DNA from: Stutzerimonas stutzeri
Lineage (GTDB): Bacteria; Pseudomonadota; Gammaproteobacteria; Pseudomonadales; Pseudomonadaceae
DNA length: 64,000 nt
Reading direction: 5' to 3'
Assembly: GCF_000952685.1 (NCBI RefSeq)
Contig: NZ_JYHV01000004.1
Coordinates: 127,744 to 191,743 of the forward strand
Positions 52,753 to 61,602 of the stretch are shown here, one piece after another; position 1 is the stretch's first letter; each line of letters opens with the position of its first letter. The notes beneath the pieces were generated by a model. The model was not told the DNA's origin and made no database searches. It saw only the letters and a list, made by a program, of their open reading frames with translations. The translations under genes and the position numbers were made by a program.

Positions 52753-53067
52753 ATGCAAATGTCAAAAATAGCTGCTTTAACTCTGGCGGGTCTGATGTCC
52801 ACGGGTGTCTTCGCAGCGGGCACAGCTGACAACGACAGTGCCACCAGCAGCGAAACCATGCAGGAGTCGATGGATGGCAAAACCACCGACGACACCAACC
52901 GCTCGGGCATGACGACCGGTGCAGGTACTACCACCGAGTCCGGAGCCGAAGCAGGGCCCGGCACTGGCACCGGTACCAGCGTGGGCAACACCACGGGTAC
53001 TGGAAACAGTGCAACCGGTACGGGAACTGGTTCCGGCACTGGCAGCTCTGGTGGCACGGGCAACTGA
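52753..53067 (+). CDS. Secreted Gly/Thr/Ser-rich low-complexity protein
   Basis: A 104-residue protein with a ribosome site (AGGAGA) and a signal peptide ending GVFAAG. The mature part is first acidic and Ser/Thr-rich (DNDSATSSETMQESMDGK), then a G-T-G/T-G-T tail with blocks such as TGTGNSATGTGTGSGTG. It has no cysteine and no hydrophobic core, so it should be disordered. Family unknown. It is closed by a terminator and followed by another small secreted protein gene. Confidence 0.75.
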   Translation: MQMSKIAALTLAGLMSTGVFAAGTADNDSATSSETMQESMDGKTTDDTNRSGMTTGAGTTTESGAEAGPGTGTGTSVGNTTGTGNSATGTGTGSGTGSSGGTGN

Positions 53068-53084
53068 TGCGGTGCAGCTAGATC

Positions 53085-53113
53085 AAAGCCCCGGCCACTG
53101 GTCGGGGCTTTTT
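53085..53113 (+). terminator. Intrinsic terminator
   Basis: AAAGCCCCG and CGGGGCTTT pair around a short GC loop, followed by a T run on the plus strand. It closes the low-complexity protein gene. Confidence 0.85.
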
Positions 53114-53195
53114 CGCTTTCAGGCAGCGCTGATGACTGGCGACCTGTTCCACTGACGCGAGGCGCCCAAGCTGCCTTATTTTCAGGAGGTGAGCC

Positions 53196-53489
53196 ATGGA
53201 TCTGCGTCTTCCGATCTTGGTTGCGGGCCTGGTATTGGCATCTGCCGTGTTGGCAACCGGCACCGGCCCGACCCTGCCGGAAAAAAGCCGCGAGCATCCG
53301 CTGGACAATCGCGAGCCGCGACAGGATGTCATCGAGCGTCAGGACGACACCCCGAGCCAGCCACGCCCGCCGACTCTCGATGCGCCGCCCGCAATGCCAC
53401 CGGTGGAGCCCATCGAGCGTCGGTCCCCCTCGGAACGGCCCGAACCCCGCGGCACTGGTGCCGGCACCAAATCCGCGCCAGCCAGCTGA
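53196..53489 (+). CDS. Secreted Pro-rich small protein
   Basis: A 97-residue protein with a very strong ribosome site (AGGAGGTGA) and a signal peptide ending VLATG near residue 21. The mature part is rich in Pro, Glu and Arg (PTLDAPPAMPPVEPIER, SERPEPRG) and should be unfolded. I do not recognise a family; it lies alone between two terminators. Confidence 0.72.
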   Translation: MDLRLPILVAGLVLASAVLATGTGPTLPEKSREHPLDNREPRQDVIERQDDTPSQPRPPTLDAPPAMPPVEPIERRSPSERPEPRGTGAGTKSAPAS

Positions 53490-53508
53490 TAGCAGAACAG
53501 CTGGTAAT

Positions 53509-53536
53509 AAAAAGGGAGGCCGAAGCCTCCCTTTTT
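53509..53536. terminator. Bidirectional terminator between Pro-rich protein gene and serA
   Basis: A symmetric hairpin (AAAAAGGGAGGC, loop CGAA, GCCTCCCTTTTT) with T runs on both strands. It can end both convergent transcripts. Confidence 0.9.
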
Positions 53537-53551
53537 CCGCTGGCGTTCCGC

Positions 53552-54781
53552 TTAGAACAAGACGCGGCTGCGGATGGTGCCGTTGACTTGCTGGAGCTTT
53601 TCCAGGGCCAGATCCGAATATTCCGCATCGACGTCGATCACCACGTAGCCGACGCGCTCGTTGGTCTGCAGGAACTGGCCGCAGATGTTGATGCCGTTGT
53701 CGGCGAACACCTTGTTGATTTCGCTCATCACGCCGGGGATGTTCTCGTGGATGTGCAGCAGGCGATGCTTGCCCGGGTGCGACGGCAGGGCCACCTCCGG
53801 GAAGTTGACCGAGGACACCGAGGTGCCGTTGTCGCTGTACTTGACCAGCTTTTCGGCGACTTCCAGGCCGATGTTGGCCTGTGCTTCGGCCGTTGAGCCG
53901 CCGATGTGCGGGGTCAGGATCACGCGATCCAGGCCACGCAGTGGGCTTTCGAACTCTTCTTCGTTGGACTTCGGCTCGACCGGGAACACGTCGATCGCGG
54001 CGCCGATGAGGTGTTCGTCCTTGATCGCTGCGGCCAGGTGATCCAGCTCGACCACAGTGCCGCGGGCGGCGTTGATCAGGATGCCGCCCTTTTTCATCGC
54101 GCGGATTTCCTTCTCACCGATCATCCACTGGGTAGACGGCAGTTCCGGCACGTGCAGGGAGACGATGTCGCACATGCCCAGCAGTTCGTACAGCGAGCCG
54201 ATCTGCGTGGCGTTGCCCAGCGGCAGCTTGGTCACCACGTCATAGAAATAGACCTGCATGCCGAGGCTTTCGGCCAGTACCGACAGCTGGGTGCCGATGG
54301 AGCCGTAACCGATAATGCCCAGCTTTTTGCCGCGGATCTCGAAGGAGTTGGCGGCGGACTTGATCCAGCCCCCGCGGTGGCAGGAGGCACTCTTCTCCGG
54401 GATGCCGCGCAGCAGCAGAATAGCTTCGGCGAGCACCAGCTCGGCCACCGAACGGGTATTGGAATAGGGCGCGTTGAACACCGCGATACCGCGCTCGCGG
54501 GCGGCGTTGAGGTCGACCTGGTTGGTGCCGATGCAGAAACAGCCGACGGCGATCAGCTTCTTGGCGGCATCGAAGACTTCCTCGGTGAGCTGGGTGCGCG
54601 ACCGGATGCCAATGAAATGGGCGTCGGCGATCTTCTCCTTCAGCTCCGCATCGGTCAGCGCGGTCTTGAGGTACTCGATGTTGGAGTAGCCGGCGGCCTT
54701 GAGGGTGTCGACAGCGTTCTGGTGAACGCCTTCGAGAAGAAGGAACTTGATCTTGCTCTTGTCGAGTGAGGTCTGGCTCAT
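53552..54781 (-). CDS. serA: D-3-phosphoglycerate dehydrogenase SerA
   Basis: A 409-residue enzyme, the length usual in pseudomonads. It oxidises 3-phosphoglycerate to start serine synthesis. Motifs: KKLIAVGCFCIGTNQVDL, the NAD site LGIIGYGSIGTQL, catalytic-loop INAARGTVV and LTPHIGGSTAEAQ with the catalytic His, and a C-terminal ACT domain for serine feedback. In P. stutzeri this enzyme also reduces 2-oxoglutarate to D-2-hydroxyglutarate, and the divergent dehydrogenase takes that product away. ATG 54781 fits the Pseudomonas start MSKTSLDK; ATG 54787 is also in frame. Confidence 0.96.
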   Translation of the reverse strand: MSQTSLDKSKIKFLLLEGVHQNAVDTLKAAGYSNIEYLKTALTDAELKEKIADAHFIGIRSRTQLTEEVFDAAKKLIAVGCFCIGTNQVDLNAARERGIAVFNAPYSNTRSVAELVLAEAILLLRGIPEKSASCHRGGWIKSAANSFEIRGKKLGIIGYGSIGTQLSVLAESLGMQVYFYDVVTKLPLGNATQIGSLYELLGMCDIVSLHVPELPSTQWMIGEKEIRAMKKGGILINAARGTVVELDHLAAAIKDEHLIGAAIDVFPVEPKSNEEEFESPLRGLDRVILTPHIGGSTAEAQANIGLEVAEKLVKYSDNGTSVSSVNFPEVALPSHPGKHRLLHIHENIPGVMSEINKVFADNGINICGQFLQTNERVGYVVIDVDAEYSDLALEKLQQVNGTIRSRVLF

Positions 54782-54889
54782 CTGCATTTAAACCTTAAGG
54801 CCGAAGGGTAGGACGAAGTGTCCAGCGAAGGCTGGCCGACCCGGTATCAGCGGTGTCGGGAGTCTGCCGAGGCACGTTTCAAAAGGGTG

Positions 54890-54905
54890 CGTATGCTAGC
54901 ATACG
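54890..54905. promoter_or_regulatory. Perfect palindrome in the serA / D-2-hydroxyglutarate dehydrogenase spacer
   Basis: CGTATGCTAGCATACG is a perfect 16-bp palindrome. It sits about 75 bases before the dehydrogenase start and 109 before serA. The size and symmetry suit a dimeric repressor such as a GntR- or LysR-type protein, and it could control one or both genes. No regulator is known from the window. Confidence 0.55.
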
Positions 54906-54979
54906 GGCCCCTCGAAACACCCTATGTCCTGAGCTGAAGCGTACTCAGGATGACCATGAATCGAATGAGAGTTCCCAAG

Positions 54980-56386
54980 ATGACCGATCCCGCCCTGATC
55001 GACGAGCTGAAGACCCTGGTCGAGCCCGGCAAGGTGCTGACCGATGCCGATTCGCTGAATACCTATGGCAAGGACTGGACCAAGCAATTCGCTCCGGCAC
55101 CTTCGGCTATCGTGTTTCCGAAAACGGTCGAGCAGGTACAGGCTATCGTGCGTTGGGCCAACGAGCGCCAGGTCGCCCTGGTGCCCTCCGGCGGGCGTAC
55201 CGGCCTCTCCGCCGCGGCGGTCGCCGCTAGTGGCGAGGTGGTGGTCTCCTTCGATTACATGAACCAGATCCTCGCCTTCGACGAGATGGACCGCACCGTC
55301 GTTTGTCAGCCGGGTGTGATCACCGCTCAGCTGCAGCAGTTCGCCGAAGACAAGGGCCTCTACTACCCGGTGGATTTCGCCTCGTCCGGCTCGAGCCAGA
55401 TCGGCGGTAACATCGGCACCAATGCCGGCGGGATCAAGGTGATTCGCTACGGCATGACCCGCAATTGGGTGGCCGGGCTGAAGGTCGTCACCGGCAAGGG
55501 CGATCTGCTCGAGCTGAACAAGGACCTGATCAAGAACGCCACCGGCTACGACCTGCGTCAGCTGTTCATCGGCGCCGAAGGCACGCTGGGTTTCGTGGTC
55601 GAGGCGACCATGCGCCTGGAGCGTCAGCCGACCAACCTCACCGCCATGGTGCTGGGCACGCCTGACTTCGAATCGATCATGCCGGTGCTACATGCCTTCC
55701 AGGACAAGCTGGACCTGACCGCCTTCGAGTTCTTCTCCGACAAATGCCTGGACAAGATTCTCGGCCGTGGCGACATCCCGGCGCCGTTCGAGACGCGCAC
55801 GCCGTTCTATGCGCTGCTGGAATTCGAAGCGACCACCGAGGAGCGTGCCGAACAGGCGCTGGCGACCTTCGAGCACTGTGTCAACGAAGGCTGGGTGGTT
55901 GATGGCGTGATGAGTCAGAGCGAGCAGCAACTGCAAAACCTGTGGAAGCTGCGCGAGTACATCTCCGAGACCATCTCGCACTGGACGCCCTACAAGAACG
56001 ACGTCTCCGTGACCGTTTCAAAGGTGCCGGCCTTCCTTGCTGACATCGATGCCATCGTCACCCGCAACTATCCTGATTTCGAGGTGCTCTGGTACGGCCA
56101 CATCGGCGACGGCAACCTGCACCTGAACATTCTCAAGCCCGAGGCGTTGGCCAAGGAAGAGTTCTTCGACAAGTGCGCAGCGGTCAACAAATGGGTGTTC
56201 GAGACAGTCGAGAAATACAACGGCTCGATCTCCGCTGAACACGGTGTCGGCATGACCAAGCGCGATTACCTTACCTACAGTCGCTCCGAGGCGGAGATCG
56301 GCTACATGAAGGCGATCAAGGCGGCATTCGACCCGAATGGCATCATGAACCCGGGCAAAATTTTCAGCCTGAAGCCTGAAGCCTGA
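54980..56386 (+). CDS. D-2-hydroxyglutarate dehydrogenase (FAD-binding oxidase)
   Basis: A 468-residue flavoenzyme of the FAD-binding/GlcD family. The FAD site is in VPSGGRTGLSAAAVA, ASSGSSQIGGNIGTNAGG and GYDLRQLFIGAEGTLGF; the C-terminal part has WYGHIGDGNLHLN and AEHGVGMTKRDY (substrate and metal residues), ending GIMNPGKIFSLKPEA. It oxidises D-2-hydroxyglutarate to 2-oxoglutarate and passes electrons to the respiratory chain through ETF, in partnership with SerA. ATG 54980 follows GAGAG by 8 bases; ATG 54956 is an alternative with AGG upstream. The last codons lie inside a 7-bp tandem repeat. Confidence 0.92.
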   Translation: MTDPALIDELKTLVEPGKVLTDADSLNTYGKDWTKQFAPAPSAIVFPKTVEQVQAIVRWANERQVALVPSGGRTGLSAAAVAASGEVVVSFDYMNQILAFDEMDRTVVCQPGVITAQLQQFAEDKGLYYPVDFASSGSSQIGGNIGTNAGGIKVIRYGMTRNWVAGLKVVTGKGDLLELNKDLIKNATGYDLRQLFIGAEGTLGFVVEATMRLERQPTNLTAMVLGTPDFESIMPVLHAFQDKLDLTAFEFFSDKCLDKILGRGDIPAPFETRTPFYALLEFEATTEERAEQALATFEHCVNEGWVVDGVMSQSEQQLQNLWKLREYISETISHWTPYKNDVSVTVSKVPAFLADIDAIVTRNYPDFEVLWYGHIGDGNLHLNILKPEALAKEEFFDKCAAVNKWVFETVEKYNGSISAEHGVGMTKRDYLTYSRSEAEIGYMKAIKAAFDPNGIMNPGKIFSLKPEA

Positions 56387-56413
56387 AGCCTGAAGCCTGA
56401 AGCCTGAAGCCTG
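56367..56413 (+). repeat. Tandem GCCTGAA heptamers
   Basis: Six full 7-bp units of GCCTGAA and a partial seventh, in tandem. The first units code the last residues of the upstream enzyme, and its TGA stop is supplied by the repeat. As the unit length is not a multiple of three, copies could be gained or lost by slippage; the TGA in the repeat limits the effect to a few C-terminal residues. Confidence 0.92.
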
Positions 56414-56459
56414 CGCTTGGCCATTCGCTTCCAGCTTGCTGCTCCCTGAGGAATCCGCA

Positions 56460-57125
56460 ATGAACTACAAGCATCAATACACCGACGGCACACCGATTCA
56501 TTACCCGCTGGGCAAGGTGGTCTGCATCGGCCGCAACTATGCCGAGCATGCCAAGGAATTGAACAATCCGGTGCCGACCGAGCCGCTTCTGTTCATCAAG
56601 GCCGGCAGCTGCACGGTGCCGCTGGAAGGCGGCTTCAGCGTTCCGAGCGATCGTGGTGCGGTGCATTACGAGGCGGAGATCGCGGTGCTGATCGGCAAGC
56701 CGCTGTCGCGAAAGCCGAACGAGGAAGAAGTACGCGATGCGATCTCCGGCTTCGCCCCGGCGCTGGACCTGACCTTGCGTGACGTGCAGGCCAAGCTGAA
56801 GGAAAAGGGTCATCCGTGGGAAATTGCCAAGAGCTTCGACGGCGCCTGTGTGTTGGCGCCCTTCGTGCCAGGCGATGCGGTAAGCGACCTGACTGATATC
56901 GGCATTCGCCTGACGATCAACGGTGAGGTGCGCCAGGACGGTAACAGCAGTCAGATGCTCAATGCCATTCTTCCGCTGCTGCAGCACATCGCCGGTCATT
57001 TCAACCTGCAGCCGGGCGACGTGGTGTTGACCGGCACGCCCGCTGGCGTAGGCCCGCTTGGTCAGGGTGACCAACTGACGCTGGAGCTGGTCGGGCTGTC
57101 GCGTTTCGAAAGCCGCGTGCTCTGA
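56460..57125 (+). CDS. Fumarylacetoacetate hydrolase family protein
   Basis: A 221-residue metal-dependent enzyme of the FAHD1/YcgM group. Motifs: VVCIGRNYAEHAKEL at the start, then EPLLFIKAGSC, YEAEIAVLIGKPL (acidic metal ligands), KSFDGACVLAPFV and GDVVLTGTPAGVGPL. Relatives act as acylpyruvate hydrolases, oxaloacetate decarboxylases or oxaloacetate tautomerases; which of these applies cannot be told. GAGGA precedes ATG 56460. It follows the D-2-hydroxyglutarate dehydrogenase by 73 bases and may be co-transcribed. Confidence 0.92.
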   Translation: MNYKHQYTDGTPIHYPLGKVVCIGRNYAEHAKELNNPVPTEPLLFIKAGSCTVPLEGGFSVPSDRGAVHYEAEIAVLIGKPLSRKPNEEEVRDAISGFAPALDLTLRDVQAKLKEKGHPWEIAKSFDGACVLAPFVPGDAVSDLTDIGIRLTINGEVRQDGNSSQMLNAILPLLQHIAGHFNLQPGDVVLTGTPAGVGPLGQGDQLTLELVGLSRFESRVL

Positions 57126-57133
57126 ACCGTCTG

Positions 57134-57168
57134 GCCGGATGGGTGCAACACCCCTCCGGCTGCGTTTT
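57134..57168 (+). terminator. Intrinsic terminator of the FAH-family gene
   Basis: GCCGGATGGGTG and CACCCCTCCGGC pair with one mismatch around a CAA loop, followed by TGCGTTTT. It closes the upstream gene. Confidence 0.75.
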
Positions 57169-57229
57169 GCCAGTATCGCCCGTCTGATCCCCGTGCTGTA
57201 ATCCGTGCCTCGCTTCGGATCAGCCTTCC

Positions 57230-58141
57230 ATGTCAGCCAAGCCTTCTCGTCGTCCACGTCTGCACTGGTTTCTCTATACCCTGCTTGCTTTCTGCGTCGC
57301 CGCCGCCGCGATAGCGGGTGCGCTGTTGCATTGGGACAATCAGCTGGAACTCTACTGGCAAGAGCAGTCGGTGAATGCCAAACAGCGCGCGGCCAGCATC
57401 TGGTTGCCAGACTACGAGCTGGTCCTGGAGACGACACTGGTGGGGCTGGACGACGACCAGACCTCGGGGCTGACCTGGAACCCTGCGACAGGCACTCTGT
57501 TTACCGTAACGGGGCGGAACCCGCAGCTGATCGAGTTCTCCCCCGGTGGCGTGGTGCTTCGGCGTGTTCGGTTAATCGGCTTCTCCGATCCCGAAGCGGT
57601 CGAGGCGCTGGACGATGGACGCATGGCCATCGTCGATGAGCGTCGGCGGCTGGTCGCGGTGTTCCGATTGCCCCTGGACGTAGAGAGCGTCAATCTCGCG
57701 GATATAGCCAGCTATGACCTGGGCTTCGAGGGCGCCGGCAACAAGGGCTTCGAGGGGCTGGCATGGAACCCGCGCACCCGGCGCCTGCTCCTATCCAAGG
57801 AGCGCGACCCACAGGGTCTGTTCGAGCTGTCGATACCGGATGACGGTGGGCTCGCCGGAGCCCTGAAGTCGCTGCCGGATCAGCCATTGTTGGTGCGCGA
57901 CATCTCATCGGTGGCTGTCGATCCACGCACCGGGCATACGCTGATGCTGTCTGACGAGTCGCGACTGCTGGTCGAGCTCGATCTGCAGGGCCGGCCACGC
58001 AGCTTCATCAGTCTGTTCGGCGGGCTCAACGGGCTGGTGGACGGCATTGACCAAGCCGAGGGTGTAGCTATGGACGAACGCGGCGATATCTACGTCGTTG
58101 GCGAGCCGAATCGCTTCTACGTCTTCAGCCGCCGGCGGTGA
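57230..58141 (+). CDS. SdiA-regulated domain protein (YjiK-like), first copy
   Basis: A 303-residue protein with an N-terminal membrane helix (about residues 14-38) and a beta-propeller of the SdiA-regulated family on the periplasmic side. Motifs are TSGLTWNPATGTLFTVTGRN, GFSDPEAVEALDDGRMAIVDE, GNKGFEGLAWNP, KERDPQGLFEL and a C-terminal YVVGEPNRFYVF. The role is unknown; relatives are regulated by quorum-sensing protein SdiA in E. coli, which gives the name. A paralogue follows. Confidence 0.87.
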   Translation: MSAKPSRRPRLHWFLYTLLAFCVAAAAIAGALLHWDNQLELYWQEQSVNAKQRAASIWLPDYELVLETTLVGLDDDQTSGLTWNPATGTLFTVTGRNPQLIEFSPGGVVLRRVRLIGFSDPEAVEALDDGRMAIVDERRRLVAVFRLPLDVESVNLADIASYDLGFEGAGNKGFEGLAWNPRTRRLLLSKERDPQGLFELSIPDDGGLAGALKSLPDQPLLVRDISSVAVDPRTGHTLMLSDESRLLVELDLQGRPRSFISLFGGLNGLVDGIDQAEGVAMDERGDIYVVGEPNRFYVFSRRR

Positions 58142-58244
58142 CACCGGCGCGCCGTGTGCTCATGGCGTTTCGCTTCGCCCGTTAAGTTTCGGGTAAGCGA
58201 GGCGGTGGATAATCGCGTTTCCCTTCCGGCTACTGAGTGGCTCC

Positions 58245-59153
58245 ATGCGTCGTACTTCCAAGATACTGGCTGCGCTGGCCAGCCTCGCTCTGCTAGTAGT
58301 CATCGCGGCTGGCCTGCATTACCAGTCGTTCGAGCGTGCCTGGTTCAACCTTGCTCAGTGGTACCACGCCGATGCGCGCCAAGCGGCTTCACTGTGGCTC
58401 CCCGACTACCGGGCGGTCATCCAGGCCCGGCAGGTCGAGGGTATCGCTGACGACCTGTCGGCGCTGACCTTCGATCCCGACCGCGACAGCCTGATCGCCA
58501 TCACCAACGGCACGCCACAGTTACTCGAACTCAGCCTTCAGGGGGAACTGTTGCGAGCCATTCCGCTGACGGGATTCGGCGATCCGGAGGCGATCGAATA
58601 TATCTCCCGTGGCGTCTATGTAATCAGTGACGAGCGACTGCAGCGCCTGTTGCGCGTGGAGGTTGACGAGCGCACCGAGCGGATCGACGCGGCGGCCAGC
58701 CAGCAGTTTTCGCTCGCTATCGGGCAGAACGGCAACAAGGGCTTTGAGGGATTGGCTTATGACGTCGCCGGCAATCGGCTGTTCGTCGCCAAGGAGCGCG
58801 ACCCGGTACGCATCTACGAGATCCAGGGCTTTCCCTATGCCGAAAATGGCCAGCCACTGGCCGTGCACGTCAGCGAGGATCCCGAGCGCGATGCCGGTTT
58901 GTTCGTACGTGACCTTTCCAGCCTGCAATACGACGAGCAGACCGGTCACCTGCTGGCGCTGTCGGACGAGTCGCGCTTGATCGTCGAGCTGGATACTCGC
59001 GGCGAACCCATCAGCACACTGTCGCTGAGGGCCGGCGAGCACGGGCTTGAAAAACACGTGCCGCAGGCCGAGGGCATTGCCATGGGGCCTGACGGCACCT
59101 TGTATCTGGTGAGCGAACCGAATCTGTTCTACGTGTTCCGCAAGGGCGATTAG
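58245..59153 (+). CDS. SdiA-regulated domain protein (YjiK-like), second copy
   Basis: A 302-residue paralogue of the preceding gene, 103 bases after it, with the same layout: an N-terminal membrane helix, then LSALTFDPDRDSLIAITNG, GFGDPEAIEYI, GNKGFEGLAYDVAG, KERDPVRIYEI, LALSDESRLIVELD and a C-terminal YLVSEPNLFYVF. The two copies share the order of motifs from end to end, so they came from a duplication. The periplasmic propeller may bind a ligand; none is known. Confidence 0.87.
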   Translation: MRRTSKILAALASLALLVVIAAGLHYQSFERAWFNLAQWYHADARQAASLWLPDYRAVIQARQVEGIADDLSALTFDPDRDSLIAITNGTPQLLELSLQGELLRAIPLTGFGDPEAIEYISRGVYVISDERLQRLLRVEVDERTERIDAAASQQFSLAIGQNGNKGFEGLAYDVAGNRLFVAKERDPVRIYEIQGFPYAENGQPLAVHVSEDPERDAGLFVRDLSSLQYDEQTGHLLALSDESRLIVELDTRGEPISTLSLRAGEHGLEKHVPQAEGIAMGPDGTLYLVSEPNLFYVFRKGD

Positions 59154-59168
59154 CCGTGCTGCCCCTGC

Positions 59169-59843
59169 TTACTCTGCCTTCAGCGTCTGTACGCCATCCT
59201 TGGTGCCGAGTAGCAGAATATCGGCGGGGCGCGCCGCGAACAGGCCGTTGGTGACCACGCCGACGATGTTGTTGATCTGCGCTTCGAGATCCGGGGCGAA
59301 GCCGATCACCAGGTTATGCACGTCGAGGATGATGTTGCCGTTGTCGGTCACCACGCCTTCGCGATAGACCGGATCGCCGCCCAGCTTGACCAGCTCGCGA
59401 GCGACATGGCTGCGCGCCATGGGAATGACTTCCACCGGCAGTGGGAAGGCGCCGAGGCGATCGACCAGCTTGCTGCCATCGGCGATGCAGACGAAGGTCT
59501 TGGCCACTGCCGCGACGATCTTCTCCCGGGTCAGCGCCGCGCCACCACCCTTGATAAGCTCCAGATGGCTGTTGGTTTCGTCGGCCCCATCGACGTAGAA
59601 CTCCAGCTCGGACACCGTGTTCAGGTCATACACCGGAATGCCGTGGCCTTTGAGGCGTTCGGCCGTGGCGTCGGAACTGGCCACCGCGCCGTCGAAGACG
59701 CCCTTGTGCTTGGCCAACTGGTCGATGAAGTAGTTGGCGGTGGAGCCGGTGCCGACGCCGACAATGCTGCGGTCATTGAGCTGCGGGACGATGAGGTCGA
59801 CGGCGGCCTGGGCGACGGCCTGCTTGAGTTGGTCCTGGGTCAT
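59169..59843 (-). CDS. rpiA: Ribose-5-phosphate isomerase A
   Basis: A 224-residue cytoplasmic enzyme of the pentose phosphate pathway that interconverts ribose 5-phosphate and ribulose 5-phosphate. It has [16 protein letters not shown] (phosphate loop), the DGADE motif, the catalytic-base region [14 protein letters not shown] and [12 protein letters not shown]. Length and motifs are standard. Its promoter lies in the space shared with divergent ilvA. Confidence 0.97.
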   Translation of the reverse strand: MTQDQLKQAVAQAAVDLIVPQLNDRSIVGVGTGSTANYFIDQLAKHKGVFDGAVASSDATAERLKGHGIPVYDLNTVSELEFYVDGADETNSHLELIKGGGAALTREKIVAAVAKTFVCIADGSKLVDRLGAFPLPVEVIPMARSHVARELVKLGGDPVYREGVVTDNGNIILDVHNLVIGFAPDLEAQINNIVGVVTNGLFAARPADILLLGTKDGVQTLKAE

Positions 59844-60015
59844 GGCGTAAGGGTCCGGGCGGAGAGGAATCGAGGTGCGAAATTATAGCGGGGCCGCGAC
59901 GACGGGTCTTGTGCAGTGAGCTGTACCTGTATTTTGTGTCCTGATTGCCGGTGGTCGTCGGGTTTTCCGCAGAGTAGACTCGATGGCCCCGCAAAGCCCG
60001 CCAAGATAGCCCACG

Positions 60016-61530
60016 ATGCTCGAACAGTACGTCAAGAAGATCCTCACCTCGCGCGTCTATGACGTCGCGGTGGAAACCCCCTTGCAGCCCGCGCGCCAGC
60101 TTTCCGAGCGACTCGGCAATCAGATTCTGCTCAAGCGCGAGGATCTGCAGCCGGTGTTCTCGTTCAAGATTCGCGGCGCCTACAACAAGCTGGCGCAGCT
60201 GTCGCCCGAGGAGCTGGCGCGTGGCGTGGTGACCGCCTCGGCCGGCAACCATGCCCAGGGCCTGGCGCTGGCGGCTCGCGAACTGGGCATCAAGGCCACC
60301 ATCGTCATGCCGCGCACCACGCCGGAGCTTAAGGTGCAGGGCGTACGCGCCCGCGGCGGAAAGGTCGTGCTGCAGGGCGATGCCTTCCCCGAGGCGCTCG
60401 CCTATTCGCTGAAGTTGGTCGAAGAAAAAGGCTACGTCTACATCCACCCGTACGACGATCCGCACGTGATCGCCGGGCAGGGCACGGTGGCGATGGAAAT
60501 CCTCCGTCAGCACCAGGGCCGGCTCGATGCGGTGTTCGTGCCGGTGGGCGGCGGCGGCCTGATCGCGGGCGTGGCCGCGTACATCAAATACCTGCGCCCG
60601 GAGGTCAAGGTCATCGGTGTCGAACCGGACGATTCCAATTGCCTGCAACAGGCCATGGCGGCCGGCGAACGTGTGGTGCTGCCGCAGGTGGGACTGTTCG
60701 CCGACGGCGTGGCCGTGGCGCAGATCGGTCAGCACACCTTCGATATCTGCCGACACCATGTCGATGAGGTGATCACTGTCAGCACCGACGAGATCTGCGC
60801 GGCGATCAAGGACATCTACGATGACACCCGCTCGATCACCGAGCCGGCCGGCGCGCTGGCGGTGGCCGGGATCAAGCGCTACGTCGAACGTGACGGTGTG
60901 GCGAATCAAGTATTGGTGGGCATCGATTCGGGCGCCAACGTCAATTTCGACCGCCTGCGTCATGTCGCCGAACGCGCCGAGCTGGGCGAGAAGCGCGAGG
61001 CGATCATTGCCGTGACCATCCCCGAGCAGCCGGGGAGTTTCAAGGCCTTCTGCGAGGCGCTGGGCAAGCGTCAGATCACAGAGTTCAACTACCGTTACCA
61101 CCAGAATCGCGAGGCGCATATCTTCGTCGGCGTGCAGACCCATCCGGAAAACGATCCGCGTGCAGCCTTGGTCGAAGGTCTGCTGGCCAAGGGGTTTCCG
61201 GTGCTCGACCTCACCGACAACGAACTGGCCAAGCTGCATACCCGTCATATGGTCGGCGGGCATGCGTCCGGCGTCAGTGACGAAGTGGTGTTTCGCTTCG
61301 AATTCCCGGAGCGGCCGGGGGCGCTGTTCAACTTCCTCAACAACCTGGGCGGGCGCTGGAACATCTCGATGTTCCATTACCGCAACCATGGCGCGGCCGA
61401 CGGCCGCGTGGTCGCCGGCTTGCAGGTGCCGGCCGAGGAGCGTCATCTGCTACCGGCCGCGCTGGACAAGATCGGCTATCGCTACTGGGACGAGACGGAC
61501 AATCCGGCCTACCAGCTGTTCCTCGGCTAG
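60016..61530 (+). CDS. ilvA: Threonine ammonia-lyase, biosynthetic
   Basis: A 504-residue PLP enzyme that makes 2-oxobutanoate from threonine, the first step of isoleucine synthesis. The PLP lysine is in SFKIRGAYNKL near residue 58; ASAGNHAQGLALAA and VPVGGGGLIAGVAAY are the substrate and phosphate loops. Two C-terminal ACT-like regulatory domains (about residues 325-500, starting near AIIAVTIPEQPGSFK) provide isoleucine inhibition. It is divergent from rpiA with 172 bases between. Confidence 0.96.
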   Translation: MLEQYVKKILTSRVYDVAVETPLQPARQLSERLGNQILLKREDLQPVFSFKIRGAYNKLAQLSPEELARGVVTASAGNHAQGLALAARELGIKATIVMPRTTPELKVQGVRARGGKVVLQGDAFPEALAYSLKLVEEKGYVYIHPYDDPHVIAGQGTVAMEILRQHQGRLDAVFVPVGGGGLIAGVAAYIKYLRPEVKVIGVEPDDSNCLQQAMAAGERVVLPQVGLFADGVAVAQIGQHTFDICRHHVDEVITVSTDEICAAIKDIYDDTRSITEPAGALAVAGIKRYVERDGVANQVLVGIDSGANVNFDRLRHVAERAELGEKREAIIAVTIPEQPGSFKAFCEALGKRQITEFNYRYHQNREAHIFVGVQTHPENDPRAALVEGLLAKGFPVLDLTDNELAKLHTRHMVGGHASGVSDEVVFRFEFPERPGALFNFLNNLGGRWNISMFHYRNHGAADGRVVAGLQVPAEERHLLPAALDKIGYRYWDETDNPAYQLFLG

Positions 61531-61602
61531 CGCCGTGTGGCTGTAGCCGCTGGAGCCAGACAGGCGCCGACCCACTAACCGAACAGAGCACTGGCGAGAA
61601 CA

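Noticed and set aside
56367..56413. CRISPR-like array
   Set aside because: The repeat is only 7 bases with no spacers; it is a simple tandem repeat.
59773..61446. 557-residue open frame opposite ilvA
   Set aside because: Antisense of a gene with clear PLP and ACT motifs; the His/Arg-rich product is typical of GC-rich shadow frames.
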